A stretch of 64,000 nucleotides of DNA from Deltaproteobacteria bacterium UBA5329 (GTDB lineage: Bacteria > Desulfobacterota > Syntrophorhabdia > Syntrophorhabdales > Syntrophorhabdaceae): positions 63,923 to 127,922 of the forward strand of contig DHQV01000055.1 in NCBI GenBank assembly GCA_002408185.1, given 5' to 3'. The notes under the pieces were generated by a model. That model saw only the letters and a program-made list of their open reading frames with translations. It ran no database searches and had not been told where the DNA came from. Numbering within the stretch: the stretch's first letter is position 1; each line of letters opens with the position of its first letter. A program made the translations under genes and the position numbers. Shown one piece after another: positions 1 through 9,290 of the stretch.

Positions 1-1
1 A

Positions 2-535
2 ACATGGCTTGGCATACCTCTTGCCATAATTATAGTGTGGGTCCTTGCAGTGTACCTGCCTATAGATGCGGAAGCAAAGAAGAAACAGAATACGCTCGAT
101 TCTATCCTCAAAGAACGCAAAGACGTGGAAACGAACGTCATGTCGATGTCTTTGCAGATACAGGCCCAGAAGAGCCTTAAAAGTGCATATAACGACTTTT
201 TACGCCAGACGCCAGCTATTGATAAAATGCCCGGATTTATCGGCAGTTTGTTACGGGATGCCAGATCGAGGGGCATGGCGGTAGAGCGTCTTGACGGTCA
301 GTACAGCTCGATGGATTCGGCCCGCAGGGGCATCGTCAATCCAGTTTTCGCAATGGACCTCAAAGGGGGGTTTCTCGATATGGGGAAATTCCTGGAGGAG
401 ATATCCCGGAAAACAGCTTTCAAGGGCGTCCAGAAGGCACGGATAGCATACGACGATAAGGATAATACGCTGTTGGCGGGCAGGTTCGTCATAGAATTCA
501 AGGCACTCAAGGGGATACCAGGTGAAGGTAAGTAA
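2..535 (+). CDS. PilO-like type IV pilus inner-membrane assembly protein, 5' partial
   Basis: The reading frame is open from the first bases of the window, so the true start lies upstream. The visible part opens with one hydrophobic segment (about codons 2-20), followed by a charged, coiled-coil-like stretch and an alpha/beta C-terminal domain. This is the layout of PilO/MshJ proteins, which build the inner-membrane alignment complex with PilN and PilP and link the pilus motor to the secretin. It overlaps the next gene by 14 bp, and a secretin, ATPase and platform protein follow in the same direction. The PilO assignment rests on layout and context; sequence similarity in this family is low. 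A GTG at position 35 could serve as a start only by cutting into the membrane segment. Confidence 0.7.
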   Translation, partial: TWLGIPLAIIIVWVLAVYLPIDAEAKKKQNTLDSILKERKDVETNVMSMSLQIQAQKSLKSAYNDFLRQTPAIDKMPGFIGSLLRDARSRGMAVERLDGQYSSMDSARRGIVNPVFAMDLKGGFLDMGKFLEEISRKTAFKGVQKARIAYDDKDNTLLAGRFVIEFKALKGIPGEGK

Positions 536-1100
536 GCCGGTCCTTATCTTCGGCATCGTAGTCTTGCTTATAGCAGGATACATACAATTTTTCACGGGCA
601 AGAAGAAGCCCAAGGGCCCCATCCCCCCTCCAGCCCAATCACAGGCGCAGCCGGCGGGCCAGGCGAATCCACCGCTGCAACAGACGCCGGCACCTGCGCA
701 GTTAAATTCGCAAGCCCCCGTGGCGCCGGCAGATGCAGCACCGGCTGAGGCCCGGTCAAAACCCCAATTCGATAAGATCAACGTCGGCTGGGGGTCCGAT
801 CCTTTCGCGCTTCCGGTATTCAAGGAAAAAAGAAAGTCTACAGGCTCAGCCGTAAGGCTCGTCGCTATCCTTGAAAAAGGGGGAGACCGCGTAGCGGTTA
901 TCGACAAGGATGTCGTGAAAAAAGGCGATAGTATCGGTAATGAAAAAGTTGTCGAGATCGGAAGGGACAGGGTCGTACTGGCCCGCGGCGGCGTAAAGAG
1001 GACGCTGGTCCTCGCCGATCCCGAGACCATGACGCAAGAATCGATTGCGGCTAAACAGGAGCCACCTGCAAAAGAAAAAGCCACGGAGAGGACCAAATGA
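522..1100 (+). CDS. PilP/GspC-like pilus assembly protein
   Basis: A 192-residue protein starting at GTG, with a purine-rich AAGGGG about 8 nt upstream, inside the end of the PilO-like gene. It has one N-terminal membrane helix (about residues 6-24), a Pro/Gln/Ala-rich linker (about 32-80) and a small C-terminal beta domain. That domain contains WGSDPF and a KKGDSIGNEKVVEIGRDRVV stretch typical of the PilP/GspC homology region. Proteins of this shape sit in the inner membrane and reach across the periplasm to the secretin. The stop overlaps the start of the secretin gene (ATGA), so translation is probably coupled. PilP proper is often a lipoprotein and this one is not, so MshK or GspC-like naming is equally possible. 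Confidence 0.65.
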   Translation: MKVSKPVLIFGIVVLLIAGYIQFFTGKKKPKGPIPPPAQSQAQPAGQANPPLQQTPAPAQLNSQAPVAPADAAPAEARSKPQFDKINVGWGSDPFALPVFKEKRKSTGSAVRLVAILEKGGDRVAVIDKDVVKKGDSIGNEKVVEIGRDRVVLARGGVKRTLVLADPETMTQESIAAKQEPPAKEKATERTK

Positions 1101-2569
1101 AAATACTATGGATCCCTTTAATATTTCTGTGTTTCCTGCTTTCATGCGCGAGTTCCCCTGAGAAGCGTGAGACGCGGATGCAGGCAAAGCCTCCTGACAT
1201 ACCGAGCCCGGTTTCTTTTCAGGCGGACAAGGAGCAAAAGACGATTGCGAAACAGGCGGATGACCTTTACTCATTTTCCTTGCGGGAAGCCGATGTTAAG
1301 GATATCCTGCGGGCGATCGCCAGGCAGACCAATTACAATGTCGTGATCGAGCCCGATGTCAAAGGTTTTACCACGGTTGACCTCAAGCAGGTCACTTTGC
1401 CCAAGGCCCTTGAATATATTCTCGAGCCGTTGAACTTTACGTTTAAGATCGAAGACAGGACGATCTATGTTTCAAGGCCGAAACTGGAATCAAAGGTATT
1501 TACGATCAATTATCTTGCACTGAAAAAGACGGCGGTCAGCAGGGTCACCTGGCGCGAAGGGGGGTCATCGACAACAACCTACGGAACGGGATCATCGGCA
1601 AGCACCACAAGCTCTGAAGAAAAAAGCATGGAAATAAAGAGCGAAACAGAATCCGATCTGTGGAAATCACTTGAGGATAATCTAAAACCCCTCGTTTCTG
1701 CCGAAGGAAAGTTTTCAATCAATCGACAGGCGTTTACGATAATGATCATGGACTACCCCAAAAATCTAGGCCGTATAGAAAAATTCCTGCAAAGTCTGGA
1801 AGGGCCGATGCACAGGCAGATAATGATCGAGGCAAAAGTTATCGAAGTCATTTTAGGGAAGGGCTCGAGGGTTGGTATCGATTGGAGACTGGTTGACGCG
1901 AGGGTTGGCAGTTTTGCAAAAATATCTGCCACACAGGTTATCCCGACTCCTGCAGATTTCGCGACAGCGAGTTCTAACATAATCAGCTCGTTTGTCGTTA
2001 CCTCGCCATCCTCTGGCGAATTCACAGGTATCCTCGATGCGCTTCAGCAGGAATATGAAACGCAGTTGCTTTCGAGCCCAAAGATATCCACCCTGAACAA
2101 CCAGAGAGCGGTTATCAAGGCAACAACGCAGGAGGTGTACTACGACGAGGCCATTTCTCAAGGTACGCTTTCAACAAATACGGTCGCGACATATACTCCC
2201 AGATTTATAAATGTTGGAGTTGTACTTGATGTCACCCCCCAGATAGATGAGAACAATAATATTATTCTCAGCATTCACCCCATTTATTCCCAGGTCACAT
2301 CTTTTGTCCCTTCTCCCAACCCGCAATCCACAGGCAGGGGAGTGCCGGTCGTTACAACGAGGGAAGCTGATGCGGTGGTGCGGGTTAAAGATGGCCAGAC
2401 TGTGATCATTGCCGGTCTTATACAGACAAGAAAATTCAGGGACCGCTCCGGTGTGTATGGCCTGAGCATGATCCCACTTCTGGGGCCTCTTTTCAGGCAG
2501 GATACGGAAGAGGTGCGGAACACGGAACTCGTGTTATTTTTAACTCCGAAAATAGTGCATCCTGATTAA
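1097..2569 (+). CDS. mshL: Secretin of an MSHA-type/type IV pilus (MshL family), lipoprotein
   Basis: This 490-residue protein forms the outer-membrane channel through which the pilus is extruded. It begins with a lipoprotein signal peptide ending in LLSC (Cys17 as the lipidated residue). A short STN/secretin N-terminal domain follows at about residues 58-110 (READVKDILRAIARQTNYNV), then a Ser/Thr-rich insert near 155-180. The secretin beta-barrel domain covers about 290-488, with the family hallmark DGQTVIIAGL and a C-terminal LVLFLTPKIVHP. The short N-terminal part and single STN domain match MshL better than PilQ, which carries AMIN domains and several N repeats. It is the third gene of the pilus operon. 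Confidence 0.85.
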   Translation: MKILWIPLIFLCFLLSCASSPEKRETRMQAKPPDIPSPVSFQADKEQKTIAKQADDLYSFSLREADVKDILRAIARQTNYNVVIEPDVKGFTTVDLKQVTLPKALEYILEPLNFTFKIEDRTIYVSRPKLESKVFTINYLALKKTAVSRVTWREGGSSTTTYGTGSSASTTSSEEKSMEIKSETESDLWKSLEDNLKPLVSAEGKFSINRQAFTIMIMDYPKNLGRIEKFLQSLEGPMHRQIMIEAKVIEVILGKGSRVGIDWRLVDARVGSFAKISATQVIPTPADFATASSNIISSFVVTSPSSGEFTGILDALQQEYETQLLSSPKISTLNNQRAVIKATTQEVYYDEAISQGTLSTNTVATYTPRFINVGVVLDVTPQIDENNNIILSIHPIYSQVTSFVPSPNPQSTGRGVPVVTTREADAVVRVKDGQTVIIAGLIQTRKFRDRSGVYGLSMIPLLGPLFRQDTEEVRNTELVLFLTPKIVHPD

Positions 2570-2578
2570 AGGTATGTG

Positions 2579-3646
2579 ATGAGCATAATCCATGATGCCT
2601 TGAAGAAGGCGCAGGCACAAAGGAAAGAAAAGCCAGCCGGTATCCCGCATGGCAATACGCCTGAAGCGAAAAAAAAGCCGCACTATCTTGCGGCCGGGAT
2701 CATCGTCATCGTGGCAGCGATAGTTCTCACCTATCTCTTTGTCCCGGCTTTTCACCCAAAGAAGACCATTCCGGTCAAGCAAATGGCGAGCGTAGAGCCC
2801 GCTCAAGCCGTATCTCCAATGGGAACACCCGCTCAAGCCGTTACGCAGAAGTCGCCTGAGGCCGGGCCGCAGGTGGACACTGCAGTATCTGCACAGATAC
2901 CGTCCCCCGACAGGGTTGCGCTCAAAAAGGCAAGCCCCGTTAGTGTACCGGCGCCTGAGCTTAGGGACACGGCAGGCCGGCCCGAGCCGGTCCGCAGAGG
3001 ATCGAAGGGAGCACAACCGGCCGCAGATGATGAACCCATCAGGCGTATACCCGTGCGGAAAACGGAAGATGATTCCCTGAACAGGCAGTACAACGAAGCT
3101 CTTAAGCTTATGGGCGCGGGACAACTGCGGGAGGCACAAAAGGTCTTTCTGGACATTCTCGGCAGGAAGCCCGATCACGTGGAGGCCTTGAACAACATGG
3201 GAGTTATCTCCGCGTCTTCAGGGAACAGGAAGGAAGCTGTCGCATACTTTAATAAAGTGCTGGAATATCGCCCCAATTACCCGAAAGCGTATAACAATAT
3301 CGGCCTTGTCATGATGTCTGAAGGAAATCCGCTTCTGGCGGAGGAGTATTTCCGCAAAGCGATCGCGATGGATCCGGAAGGCCTGGAGCCGTATTTGAAC
3401 CTGGCTGCACTCTTAAGGGCCGGGAAAAAATTCGCGGAAGCGGCAAAGCTCCTAGAAGGTCCGATACATCGCAACATCAAGGACCCCAACCTTTACCTGT
3501 CCTATGCCGTTGTAAAGGACAATATGGGGCATTCCGAGCAGGCAATAAAATTCTACCGGCAATATTTAGGCCTGGCGAAGCCGTCCCAGGTCAGAAACGG
3601 GGTAGCCGAACGGTTGCGCTATCTTGAAGAAAGGGGAAAGAGATAG
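2579..3646 (+). CDS. TPR-repeat membrane protein of the pilus operon
   Basis: The ATG at 2579 is preferred over the GTG one codon earlier; an AAAGG lies just upstream. The 355-residue protein opens with SIIHDALKKAQAQR, a cytoplasmic N-terminal motif of the kind seen in GspB/MshN-type accessory proteins. It then has one membrane helix (about residues 36-58), a Pro/Ala-rich periplasmic linker and at least four TPR-like repeats from about residue 165 to the end (LNNMGVISASSGNRKEAVAY; YNNIGLVMMSEGNPLLAEEY). In MSHA systems MshN occupies this position and has the same single-pass plus TPR layout. The family is plausible and the exact role is not shown. It ends on the first base of the ATPase gene. 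Confidence 0.7.
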   Translation: MSIIHDALKKAQAQRKEKPAGIPHGNTPEAKKKPHYLAAGIIVIVAAIVLTYLFVPAFHPKKTIPVKQMASVEPAQAVSPMGTPAQAVTQKSPEAGPQVDTAVSAQIPSPDRVALKKASPVSVPAPELRDTAGRPEPVRRGSKGAQPAADDEPIRRIPVRKTEDDSLNRQYNEALKLMGAGQLREAQKVFLDILGRKPDHVEALNNMGVISASSGNRKEAVAYFNKVLEYRPNYPKAYNNIGLVMMSEGNPLLAEEYFRKAIAMDPEGLEPYLNLAALLRAGKKFAEAAKLLEGPIHRNIKDPNLYLSYAVVKDNMGHSEQAIKFYRQYLGLAKPSQVRNGVAERLRYLEERGKR

Positions 3647-5340
3647 TGGCACGAATACATAAAAAGCTCGGCGAACTGCTTCTCGACGCGAAAAAAATCA
3701 CCGAGAAAGATCTTCTTCGTGCATTGACCGAGCAGAAAGCGTATGGCGATAAACTTGGCAAGGTCATCGTCAAACTCGGCATGCTCTCGGAAAAAGAGAT
3801 CATCGATACGGTCAGTAAACAGCTTAATATACCGATCGTCGATATAAAAAACCTGGAGATCCCCGAAGACGTGATCTCGCTTATCACCGCGGACATGGCG
3901 AAAAACAGCATGGTCATTCCCGTCATGAGGCGTCATAATGTCCTGAAGCTGGCGATGGTCGATCCTCTCGATATCGATGCGACGGATGAGGTGGCCCGGC
4001 ACGTGATGATGGAGATCGAGCCTCTTATACTGCCGGAAGGGGAATTGAGGCAGGCCCTCGAAAAATATTACGGCCTCAAAACGATCGTTGAAGAGACCCT
4101 CGACAAGATACGGGAGCAGGACCTGACCCTCGAACAAAACGAAAGAGACGACGAAAATGACAAGCGGATATCCTTTGACGTTATTGAAGACGAGCCCGTC
4201 GTCCGTTTCGTGAACAGCCTCCTGGCGCAGGCCCTGGCTGACAGCGCAAGCGATATCCATGTCGAGCCGTCGAAAGATACGATGCGGGTTCGGATGAGGG
4301 TGGACGGCAGGCTCCGTGATGTGCCGAGCCCCGATAAAAAAATGTTCCTGCCCATAGTTTCCAGGATAAAGATCCTGGCAGGTATAGATATTGCGAAGAC
4401 AAGGACACCGCAGGATGGAAGGTTCAATATCCGTGAAGCCTCGCGCGAGGTCGGCGTCAGGGTGTCCACGTTCCCCACCATCCACGGGGAAAAGGTTGTG
4501 CTCAGGCTCCTCGACAAGAGCACGGCGCTCTATGGCATAGACAACCTCGGTTTTTTAAACGATGACAAGGAAAAGATAAAGAACGTGTTGAAGAGGCCGT
4601 ACGGTTTTATCCTGTCCACGGGGCCTACCGGAAGTGGAAAATCCACGACACTTTACGCAATCCTCAATTTTATCAATTCGGTCGAGAAGAATATCGTTAC
4701 GATAGAGGACCCTGTTGAATATACGTTGGAAGGTCTCGCGCAGGCCCAGGTAAATCCCCGGGCCGGACTGACATTTGAGAGCGGGCTGAGGTCCATTTTA
4801 AGGCAGGACCCCGACATTATCATGGTCGGCGAGATCAGGGACCGTGAAACTGCAAATATAGCGGTACACTCCGCTCTGACGGGCCACCTTGTTTTTTCGA
4901 CGCTCCACACGAACGATGCCGCGAGCGCTGTTACCCGGCTTATCGACATGGGCATCGAGCCTTTTCTCGTGACATCGTCCGTGACTTGCGTTATCGGCCA
5001 GCGGCTTATCAGGAAGATATGCCCTGAGTGCAAGGAGTCATACTACCCGGCACCCTCCATTCACAGGACGTTTCAAATACGGGAAGACGTGCTGCTTTAC
5101 AGGGGAAAGGGGTGCCCTGCCTGTAAATACAGGGGCTATCGCGGCAGGACGGGGATCTACGAGGTCCTGGTCATGGACGATGAATTACGGGAAATGATCA
5201 ATAACAGGGCGCCAAGCGAAGTTTTGAAGAAGAGGGCCAACGAGAAAGGCATGCGCCTCATGCGCGATGACGCTCTCATGAAAGTCATCTCCGGCATGAC
5301 CACCCTTGAAGAGGCCCTTAACGTCGTTCAGGAAGACTGA
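3646..5340 (+). CDS. GspE/PulE/MshE-family assembly ATPase
   Basis: A hexameric cytoplasmic motor ATPase that powers pilin polymerisation. The 564 residues start at GTG, directly abutting the TPR gene. An MshEN-type N-terminal domain (about residues 1-145) carries the LGELLLDAKKITEKDLLRAL signature; in the family this domain can bind cyclic-di-GMP. The catalytic core has a Walker A P-loop, GPTGSGKST, at 326-334 and an Asp/His-box region with the conserved GEIRDRET near 393-401. A tetracysteine zinc site uses Cys459, Cys462, Cys490 and Cys493. Length and domain order are those of an extension ATPase (PilB/MshE). No PilT-type retraction ATPase is present in the window. Confidence 0.9.
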   Translation: MARIHKKLGELLLDAKKITEKDLLRALTEQKAYGDKLGKVIVKLGMLSEKEIIDTVSKQLNIPIVDIKNLEIPEDVISLITADMAKNSMVIPVMRRHNVLKLAMVDPLDIDATDEVARHVMMEIEPLILPEGELRQALEKYYGLKTIVEETLDKIREQDLTLEQNERDDENDKRISFDVIEDEPVVRFVNSLLAQALADSASDIHVEPSKDTMRVRMRVDGRLRDVPSPDKKMFLPIVSRIKILAGIDIAKTRTPQDGRFNIREASREVGVRVSTFPTIHGEKVVLRLLDKSTALYGIDNLGFLNDDKEKIKNVLKRPYGFILSTGPTGSGKSTTLYAILNFINSVEKNIVTIEDPVEYTLEGLAQAQVNPRAGLTFESGLRSILRQDPDIIMVGEIRDRETANIAVHSALTGHLVFSTLHTNDAASAVTRLIDMGIEPFLVTSSVTCVIGQRLIRKICPECKESYYPAPSIHRTFQIREDVLLYRGKGCPACKYRGYRGRTGIYEVLVMDDELREMINNRAPSEVLKKRANEKGMRLMRDDALMKVISGMTTLEEALNVVQED

Positions 5341-5356
5341 GGGATAAAAGATAGTT

Positions 5357-6583
5357 ATGGCAACCTTTGCATACAAGGCACGTGATGAAAGGGGCCTTTT
5401 GGTCCAGGGAAATATTGAGGCCGCAACGCAGCGCGAGGCAATGATGCAGCTCGATTCGATGGGGTACATCCCGGTTTCCGCGAAAGAGACCGGAAGATCC
5501 GGCTCATCATCGGTCGATGATTTCATGCTGCGTTTTCAGAGGGTCAAGTTTGATGACCTCATTTTCTTCACCCGCCAGCTCCGAACGGTAGTGCGGTCCG
5601 CAATACCGATAGTGACCGGTCTTCGCGCCCTTGCGGAGCAGACCACGAACCCGCGGCTGCAAAAGGCTGTTGTCGCTGTGTCCCAGGACATCGACAAAGG
5701 CTTGAGTTTTTCGGATGCGCTCTCGAAACACAAGGGCGTGTTTTCCGAGATCTACGTGGCCATGGTGCGGTCCGGCGAGACGAGCGGTAATCTCGAGGAG
5801 ACCCTCGATCGGCTTTCAGACCTCCTTGAATTCCAGATGAAGACGAGAGAAACGATCAAGTCCGCTATGCGGTACCCTGTTTTTGTCGTAATAACCTTGA
5901 TATCGGCATTTATTGTCCTTGTCAACGTGGTTGTGCCGAAATTTGCCCCGTTGTTTAAAAGTGCAAAGATCGCTCTTCCCCTCCCGACGCAGATACTTTT
6001 GATCATCAACGATATTTTTCAAAATTATCTCGGGATATCATTGGCCATTCTTGCCGCCCTTGTTGTCGCTTTTATACTGTATAAGCGAACCGAAGCCGGA
6101 AAATACGCAATTGACGTTCTCAAGCTCAAGATACCGTTGATCGGTGATGTCATTTTAAAAACATGTATGAGCCGTTTCGCATTTACGCTCGAAAATCTCG
6201 TCAGCTCAGGTGTGCCTATCTTACGGACCCTCGATATTGTCTCGCGAACGGTAGGCAACGAATTCATTGCAAAAAAAGTTCTCGATATTTCGGAGAATAT
6301 CGAGAAAGGGCACGGCATTGCGCGACCCCTCAAAGAGGCGAAGATATTCCCCGCTCTTGTTATCCACCTGATCTCGACCGGCGAAGAAACGGGTGCCCTC
6401 GAGGATATGCTTCGTGAGATATCGACGCATTATGACAGAGAGGTAACATATACGGTCAACCGGCTTTCGGCATATATCGAGCCTATTCTAACGGTCGGAC
6501 TTGCCGGAATGGTCCTGTTCCTTGCCCTGGCTATTTTCATGCCATGGTGGAATATCATGAGTGCCATGAGAGGTGCCGGTTGA
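5357..6583 (+). CDS. GspF/PilC/MshG-family inner-membrane platform protein
   Basis: The 408-residue polytopic protein has two tandem T2SSF domains, each a cytoplasmic helical bundle followed by membrane helices. The first bundle contains FFTRQLRTVVRSAIPIVTGL, the canonical start of the family, and a long hydrophobic stretch lies near 170-245. The second bundle begins near residue 270 (FAFTLENLVSSGVPILRTLD) and the last helix is at 378-400. The protein forms the platform on which the ATPase acts. It follows the ATPase gene after 16 bp and ends with TGA overlapping the TTG start of the kinase gene. Confidence 0.9.
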   Translation: MATFAYKARDERGLLVQGNIEAATQREAMMQLDSMGYIPVSAKETGRSGSSSVDDFMLRFQRVKFDDLIFFTRQLRTVVRSAIPIVTGLRALAEQTTNPRLQKAVVAVSQDIDKGLSFSDALSKHKGVFSEIYVAMVRSGETSGNLEETLDRLSDLLEFQMKTRETIKSAMRYPVFVVITLISAFIVLVNVVVPKFAPLFKSAKIALPLPTQILLIINDIFQNYLGISLAILAALVVAFILYKRTEAGKYAIDVLKLKIPLIGDVILKTCMSRFAFTLENLVSSGVPILRTLDIVSRTVGNEFIAKKVLDISENIEKGHGIARPLKEAKIFPALVIHLISTGEETGALEDMLREISTHYDREVTYTVNRLSAYIEPILTVGLAGMVLFLALAIFMPWWNIMSAMRGAG

Positions 6584-7638
6584 AAGCATTTTTCAAAGAC
6601 CCTGGCAATCTGCGGTACAGTCTCAATACCCTTATTCCGCTCGTGGCATTTTTGACGAGCCTCTTCGCCATAACGATCGCTCTCAATGTTATTGCGTCAG
6701 CAAAAGGTCATATAGCCTGGGCATGGATCTTCGGGGTTTGCATTTTTTCTGCAGTATGTGCGCTGGTGATCGTCCGTGCCGTAATGCAGCCGATCAATGA
6801 CCTGGTGCACAAAGCAGAGGGTTTTGTCAGGATCGAGGAGTTCAGAAAAGAACGGGGGCAAATGCTGGAGGTGTACAAACTTATTGAAAGGTTGATGGAC
6901 CACGTTCAGACGCGTGCTGACGAAAGCGAGCGCAGAGGTCTCATGGAGAGCATGGAGAAACTGGACTATATCATCCCTCTCGGATACATGTCGCTCATGG
7001 TCGCCCACGAGGTAAGGAACCCCCTCAACACGATAACCGGCATGAGCGAGCTTCTGAAACAGCGGATCACCGACGAGTCGCAAAAAAGGTATATCGCGGC
7101 CATGCTCGACGCGGCAAAAAAAATAGATGTTTTTACAAGTGAGCTCCTCGATTTCACGGACAATGAGTTTTCAGGAGAGGAAATCGATCTATACGGGATG
7201 GTGCAGGACGCCGTTGAAGCGATATCGGCCAGTTATGAGGGTGTCCGGATAGATCATCAGAAAAAAGGCAGGCTGATCTGCTTTGCGGACAGGGTAAAGC
7301 TTTACCAGGTTATCTTCAATATACTCAAGAACGCTGCCGGCTATGAGAAGGACGGCGGCACCATAAAGATAGACATACGCCGGGATGAAAAGAACATTGC
7401 CATCGTAATAACGAACAAGAGTTCGCGGATCCTGCCGGAAGATTATCAGTCGGTTTTCAAACCTTTCTTTACGAGAAAAAAAGAGGGCAAGGGACTGGGG
7501 CTTTTCATCGGAATGCGCAATATGAAGCTTCATGGCGGAGATATCAAGGTCCACAGTTCCGATGCCGGGACCTCGTTTACGGTAGAATTGCCCGTATACA
7601 AGGCAAATGGCGAGTCCCGGGAGAAAATGCCGGCATGA
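6580..7638 (+). CDS. Membrane sensor histidine kinase of the pilus locus
   Basis: I place the start at TTG 6580, where TTGA overlaps the upstream stop and GAGAGG sits about 6 nt ahead. An earlier ATG at 6544 would run deep into the platform gene. The 352-residue protein has two membrane helices (about residues 14-36 and 47-68) and a HAMP-like linker. A dimerisation/phosphoacceptor helix carries VAHEVRNPLNTITG with His143, and a GHKL ATPase domain contains a degenerate N box (ILKNAAG) and KGLGLFIG. There is no PAS domain. The likely partner is the NtrC-type regulator 41 bp downstream, an arrangement resembling PilS-PilR control of pilin. Confidence 0.85.
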   Translation: MKAFFKDPGNLRYSLNTLIPLVAFLTSLFAITIALNVIASAKGHIAWAWIFGVCIFSAVCALVIVRAVMQPINDLVHKAEGFVRIEEFRKERGQMLEVYKLIERLMDHVQTRADESERRGLMESMEKLDYIIPLGYMSLMVAHEVRNPLNTITGMSELLKQRITDESQKRYIAAMLDAAKKIDVFTSELLDFTDNEFSGEEIDLYGMVQDAVEAISASYEGVRIDHQKKGRLICFADRVKLYQVIFNILKNAAGYEKDGGTIKIDIRRDEKNIAIVITNKSSRILPEDYQSVFKPFFTRKKEGKGLGLFIGMRNMKLHGGDIKVHSSDAGTSFTVELPVYKANGESREKMPA

Positions 7639-7679
7639 CGTGAGGCCCCTCGTTTGGTCCTGATGGGTAAAAGGATATT

Positions 7680-9026
7680 ATGGGCGAACGGATCATTATA
7701 ATAGAAGACGACCAGGGTGTACGGTTCTTCCTGGAAGAAGCCCTGAAAGGTGAAGGTTACAGGGTAAATTCCTTCGAGAGTTACGAGGACGCATACCGTT
7801 CTATCAGGAACGATACGGACCTCGTCATAATGGATATAAGCCTTCCCGGGCTTGACGGTCTTTCGGCAACGACCGCGATCAAGGCAAAGTACGATGTTCC
7901 CGTACTTGTTATCACGGCCTATGGTACAAAGAAGAATGCACTCGAGGCAATCAAAAGGGGTGCGACGGATTTTTTTGTAAAGCCTATTCTGCTCGATGAA
8001 TTGAAGGTCGTCTCGAGAAGGGTCCTTGGCACGCGGCGACTGAAAAAAGAAGTCGAACTGCTTCGCGAGAAGGAACTGGAAAACCACGTATTTCACGGGG
8101 TTGTCGGCAAGTCCGTGCAAATGAAGGATATTTTCAAACAGGCAGAGAAGATCGCCGGAAAAGGGTTGAATGTTCTCGTCACCGGAGAAACGGGTGTTGG
8201 AAAAGAAGAGATAGCGAAGCTTGTCCACATCCTGTCAAATCGCAAGGGTGAGTTTATTGTCGTTAACTGTGCGTCTATACCGGATAATCTCCTCGAGAGC
8301 GAGCTTTTCGGCTACGAGAAGGGTGCGTTTACAGGAGCAACCCAGCAGAAAGCCGGGAAATTCGAGGTGGCGCATGGCGGGACCATAGTTCTTGACGAGA
8401 TAGGCGAGATGAGCCCGTACCTTCAGGCAAAGCTGTTGCGTGTAGTTGAGAAGCGGGAGATCGAGCATCTCGGGTCAACCAGGACAAACAAAATCGACAT
8501 CCACGTAATTTCAACGACGAACCGTGTCCTTGAAAGCGAGATAAAAGAGGGTAAGTTCAGGGAAGACCTGTTCTTCCGGCTTTCCCAGATACAAATCAGG
8601 ATCCCGCCCCTGCGGGAGCGGCGGAATGACATTCAGGTCCTTGTCGATTATGTCCTGAAAAATATAGAAAATGAGACCGGCAGGGTAATGACGCTATCCG
8701 AGGATGCTGCAAAAGTCCTCATCGATTATCCCTGGCCGGGCAATGCCCGGGAGCTCATCGGGACGCTCAAGCGGGCGTCTGTCATGTGCGATGGTGATGT
8801 GATCGGGCTCGATGACCTTCCCCTGCACCTTCGGGCCGAACATCTTCTTTCGGGCTCCGTCAATACCTATACCATGCTCGATGATGCGATATCGGCACTG
8901 GAAAAAACGATGATCATCGATGCGCTCAAGAAGTCGAACGGATCCCAGACGAAAGCAGCGCGGCTTCTTGGCATCTCGGACCGAAGCATGTGGTACCGTG
9001 TGAAAAAGTACGAGATTGGGATGTAA
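7680..9026 (+). CDS. NtrC-family sigma-54-dependent response regulator (PilR-like)
   Basis: The 448-residue activator has a receiver domain (phosphoacceptor Asp52 in VIMDISLPG, conserved Lys in FFVKPI). The AAA+ domain has Walker A GETGVGKE starting at residue 169 and the sigma-54-contacting GAFTGA loop at 215-220. The protein ends in a Fis-type helix-turn-helix (QTKAARLLGISDRSMWYRVK). Phosphorylation by the upstream kinase would allow it to open promoters held by sigma-54 RNA polymerase. A perfect palindromic site pair and a -24/-12 promoter lie in the 264 bp between this gene and the pilin, so the pilin is its obvious target. Confidence 0.92.
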   Translation: MGERIIIIEDDQGVRFFLEEALKGEGYRVNSFESYEDAYRSIRNDTDLVIMDISLPGLDGLSATTAIKAKYDVPVLVITAYGTKKNALEAIKRGATDFFVKPILLDELKVVSRRVLGTRRLKKEVELLREKELENHVFHGVVGKSVQMKDIFKQAEKIAGKGLNVLVTGETGVGKEEIAKLVHILSNRKGEFIVVNCASIPDNLLESELFGYEKGAFTGATQQKAGKFEVAHGGTIVLDEIGEMSPYLQAKLLRVVEKREIEHLGSTRTNKIDIHVISTTNRVLESEIKEGKFREDLFFRLSQIQIRIPPLRERRNDIQVLVDYVLKNIENETGRVMTLSEDAAKVLIDYPWPGNARELIGTLKRASVMCDGDVIGLDDLPLHLRAEHLLSGSVNTYTMLDDAISALEKTMIIDALKKSNGSQTKAARLLGISDRSMWYRVKKYEIGM

Positions 9027-9051
9027 CACGTGTTAAACGATGCGATACGAA

Positions 9052-9090
9052 GCTACAAAAATTGTAGCAACCTCTTACAAAAATTGTTGC
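9052..9090 (+). promoter_or_regulatory. Two palindromic upstream activator sites for the pilin promoter
   Basis: Site 1 (9052-9068) is GCTACAA-AAA-TTGTAGC, a perfect 7-bp inverted repeat. Site 2 (9074-9090) is CTTACAA-AAA-TTGTTGC and shares the core ACAAAAATTGT. The centres are 22 bp apart, two helical turns, and lie about 168 and 190 bp upstream of the start predicted from the sigma-54 promoter. This is the usual geometry for an NtrC-family enhancer. The binding protein is inferred to be the regulator encoded immediately upstream. Confidence 0.7.
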
Positions 9091-9223
9091 TTTCCCGATA
9101 ACGACCCGGCAAAGAATTAGATTTTACTGTTTGCACGTACATATTTCTTACATATTTCTTGCATTTTAGCGTCCTAAACAGTATAAAAGGTCATTCATAA
9201 AACAAAGGTTTCCCAAAGGCTTG

Positions 9224-9239
9224 TGGCATTACATTTGCA
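9224..9239 (+). promoter_or_regulatory. Sigma-54 (-24/-12) promoter of the pilin gene
   Basis: The sequence TGGCAT-TACAT-TTGCA matches the sigma-54 consensus TGGCAC-N5-TTGCA with one substitution, and the GG and GC dinucleotides are spaced by 10 nt as required. The predicted start is near 9250, giving a leader of about 40 nt with a strong AGGAGG (9278-9283) before the pilin ATG. Confidence 0.85.
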
Positions 9240-9290
9240 AACACAAATCACAAACGTAGAACCAGGAGAAAATACCAGGAGGACCCGCTC

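Noticed and set aside
251..1096. 281-codon minus-strand frame
   Set aside because: Antisense to the PilO/PilP-like genes; alanine/serine-rich shadow without a start signal.
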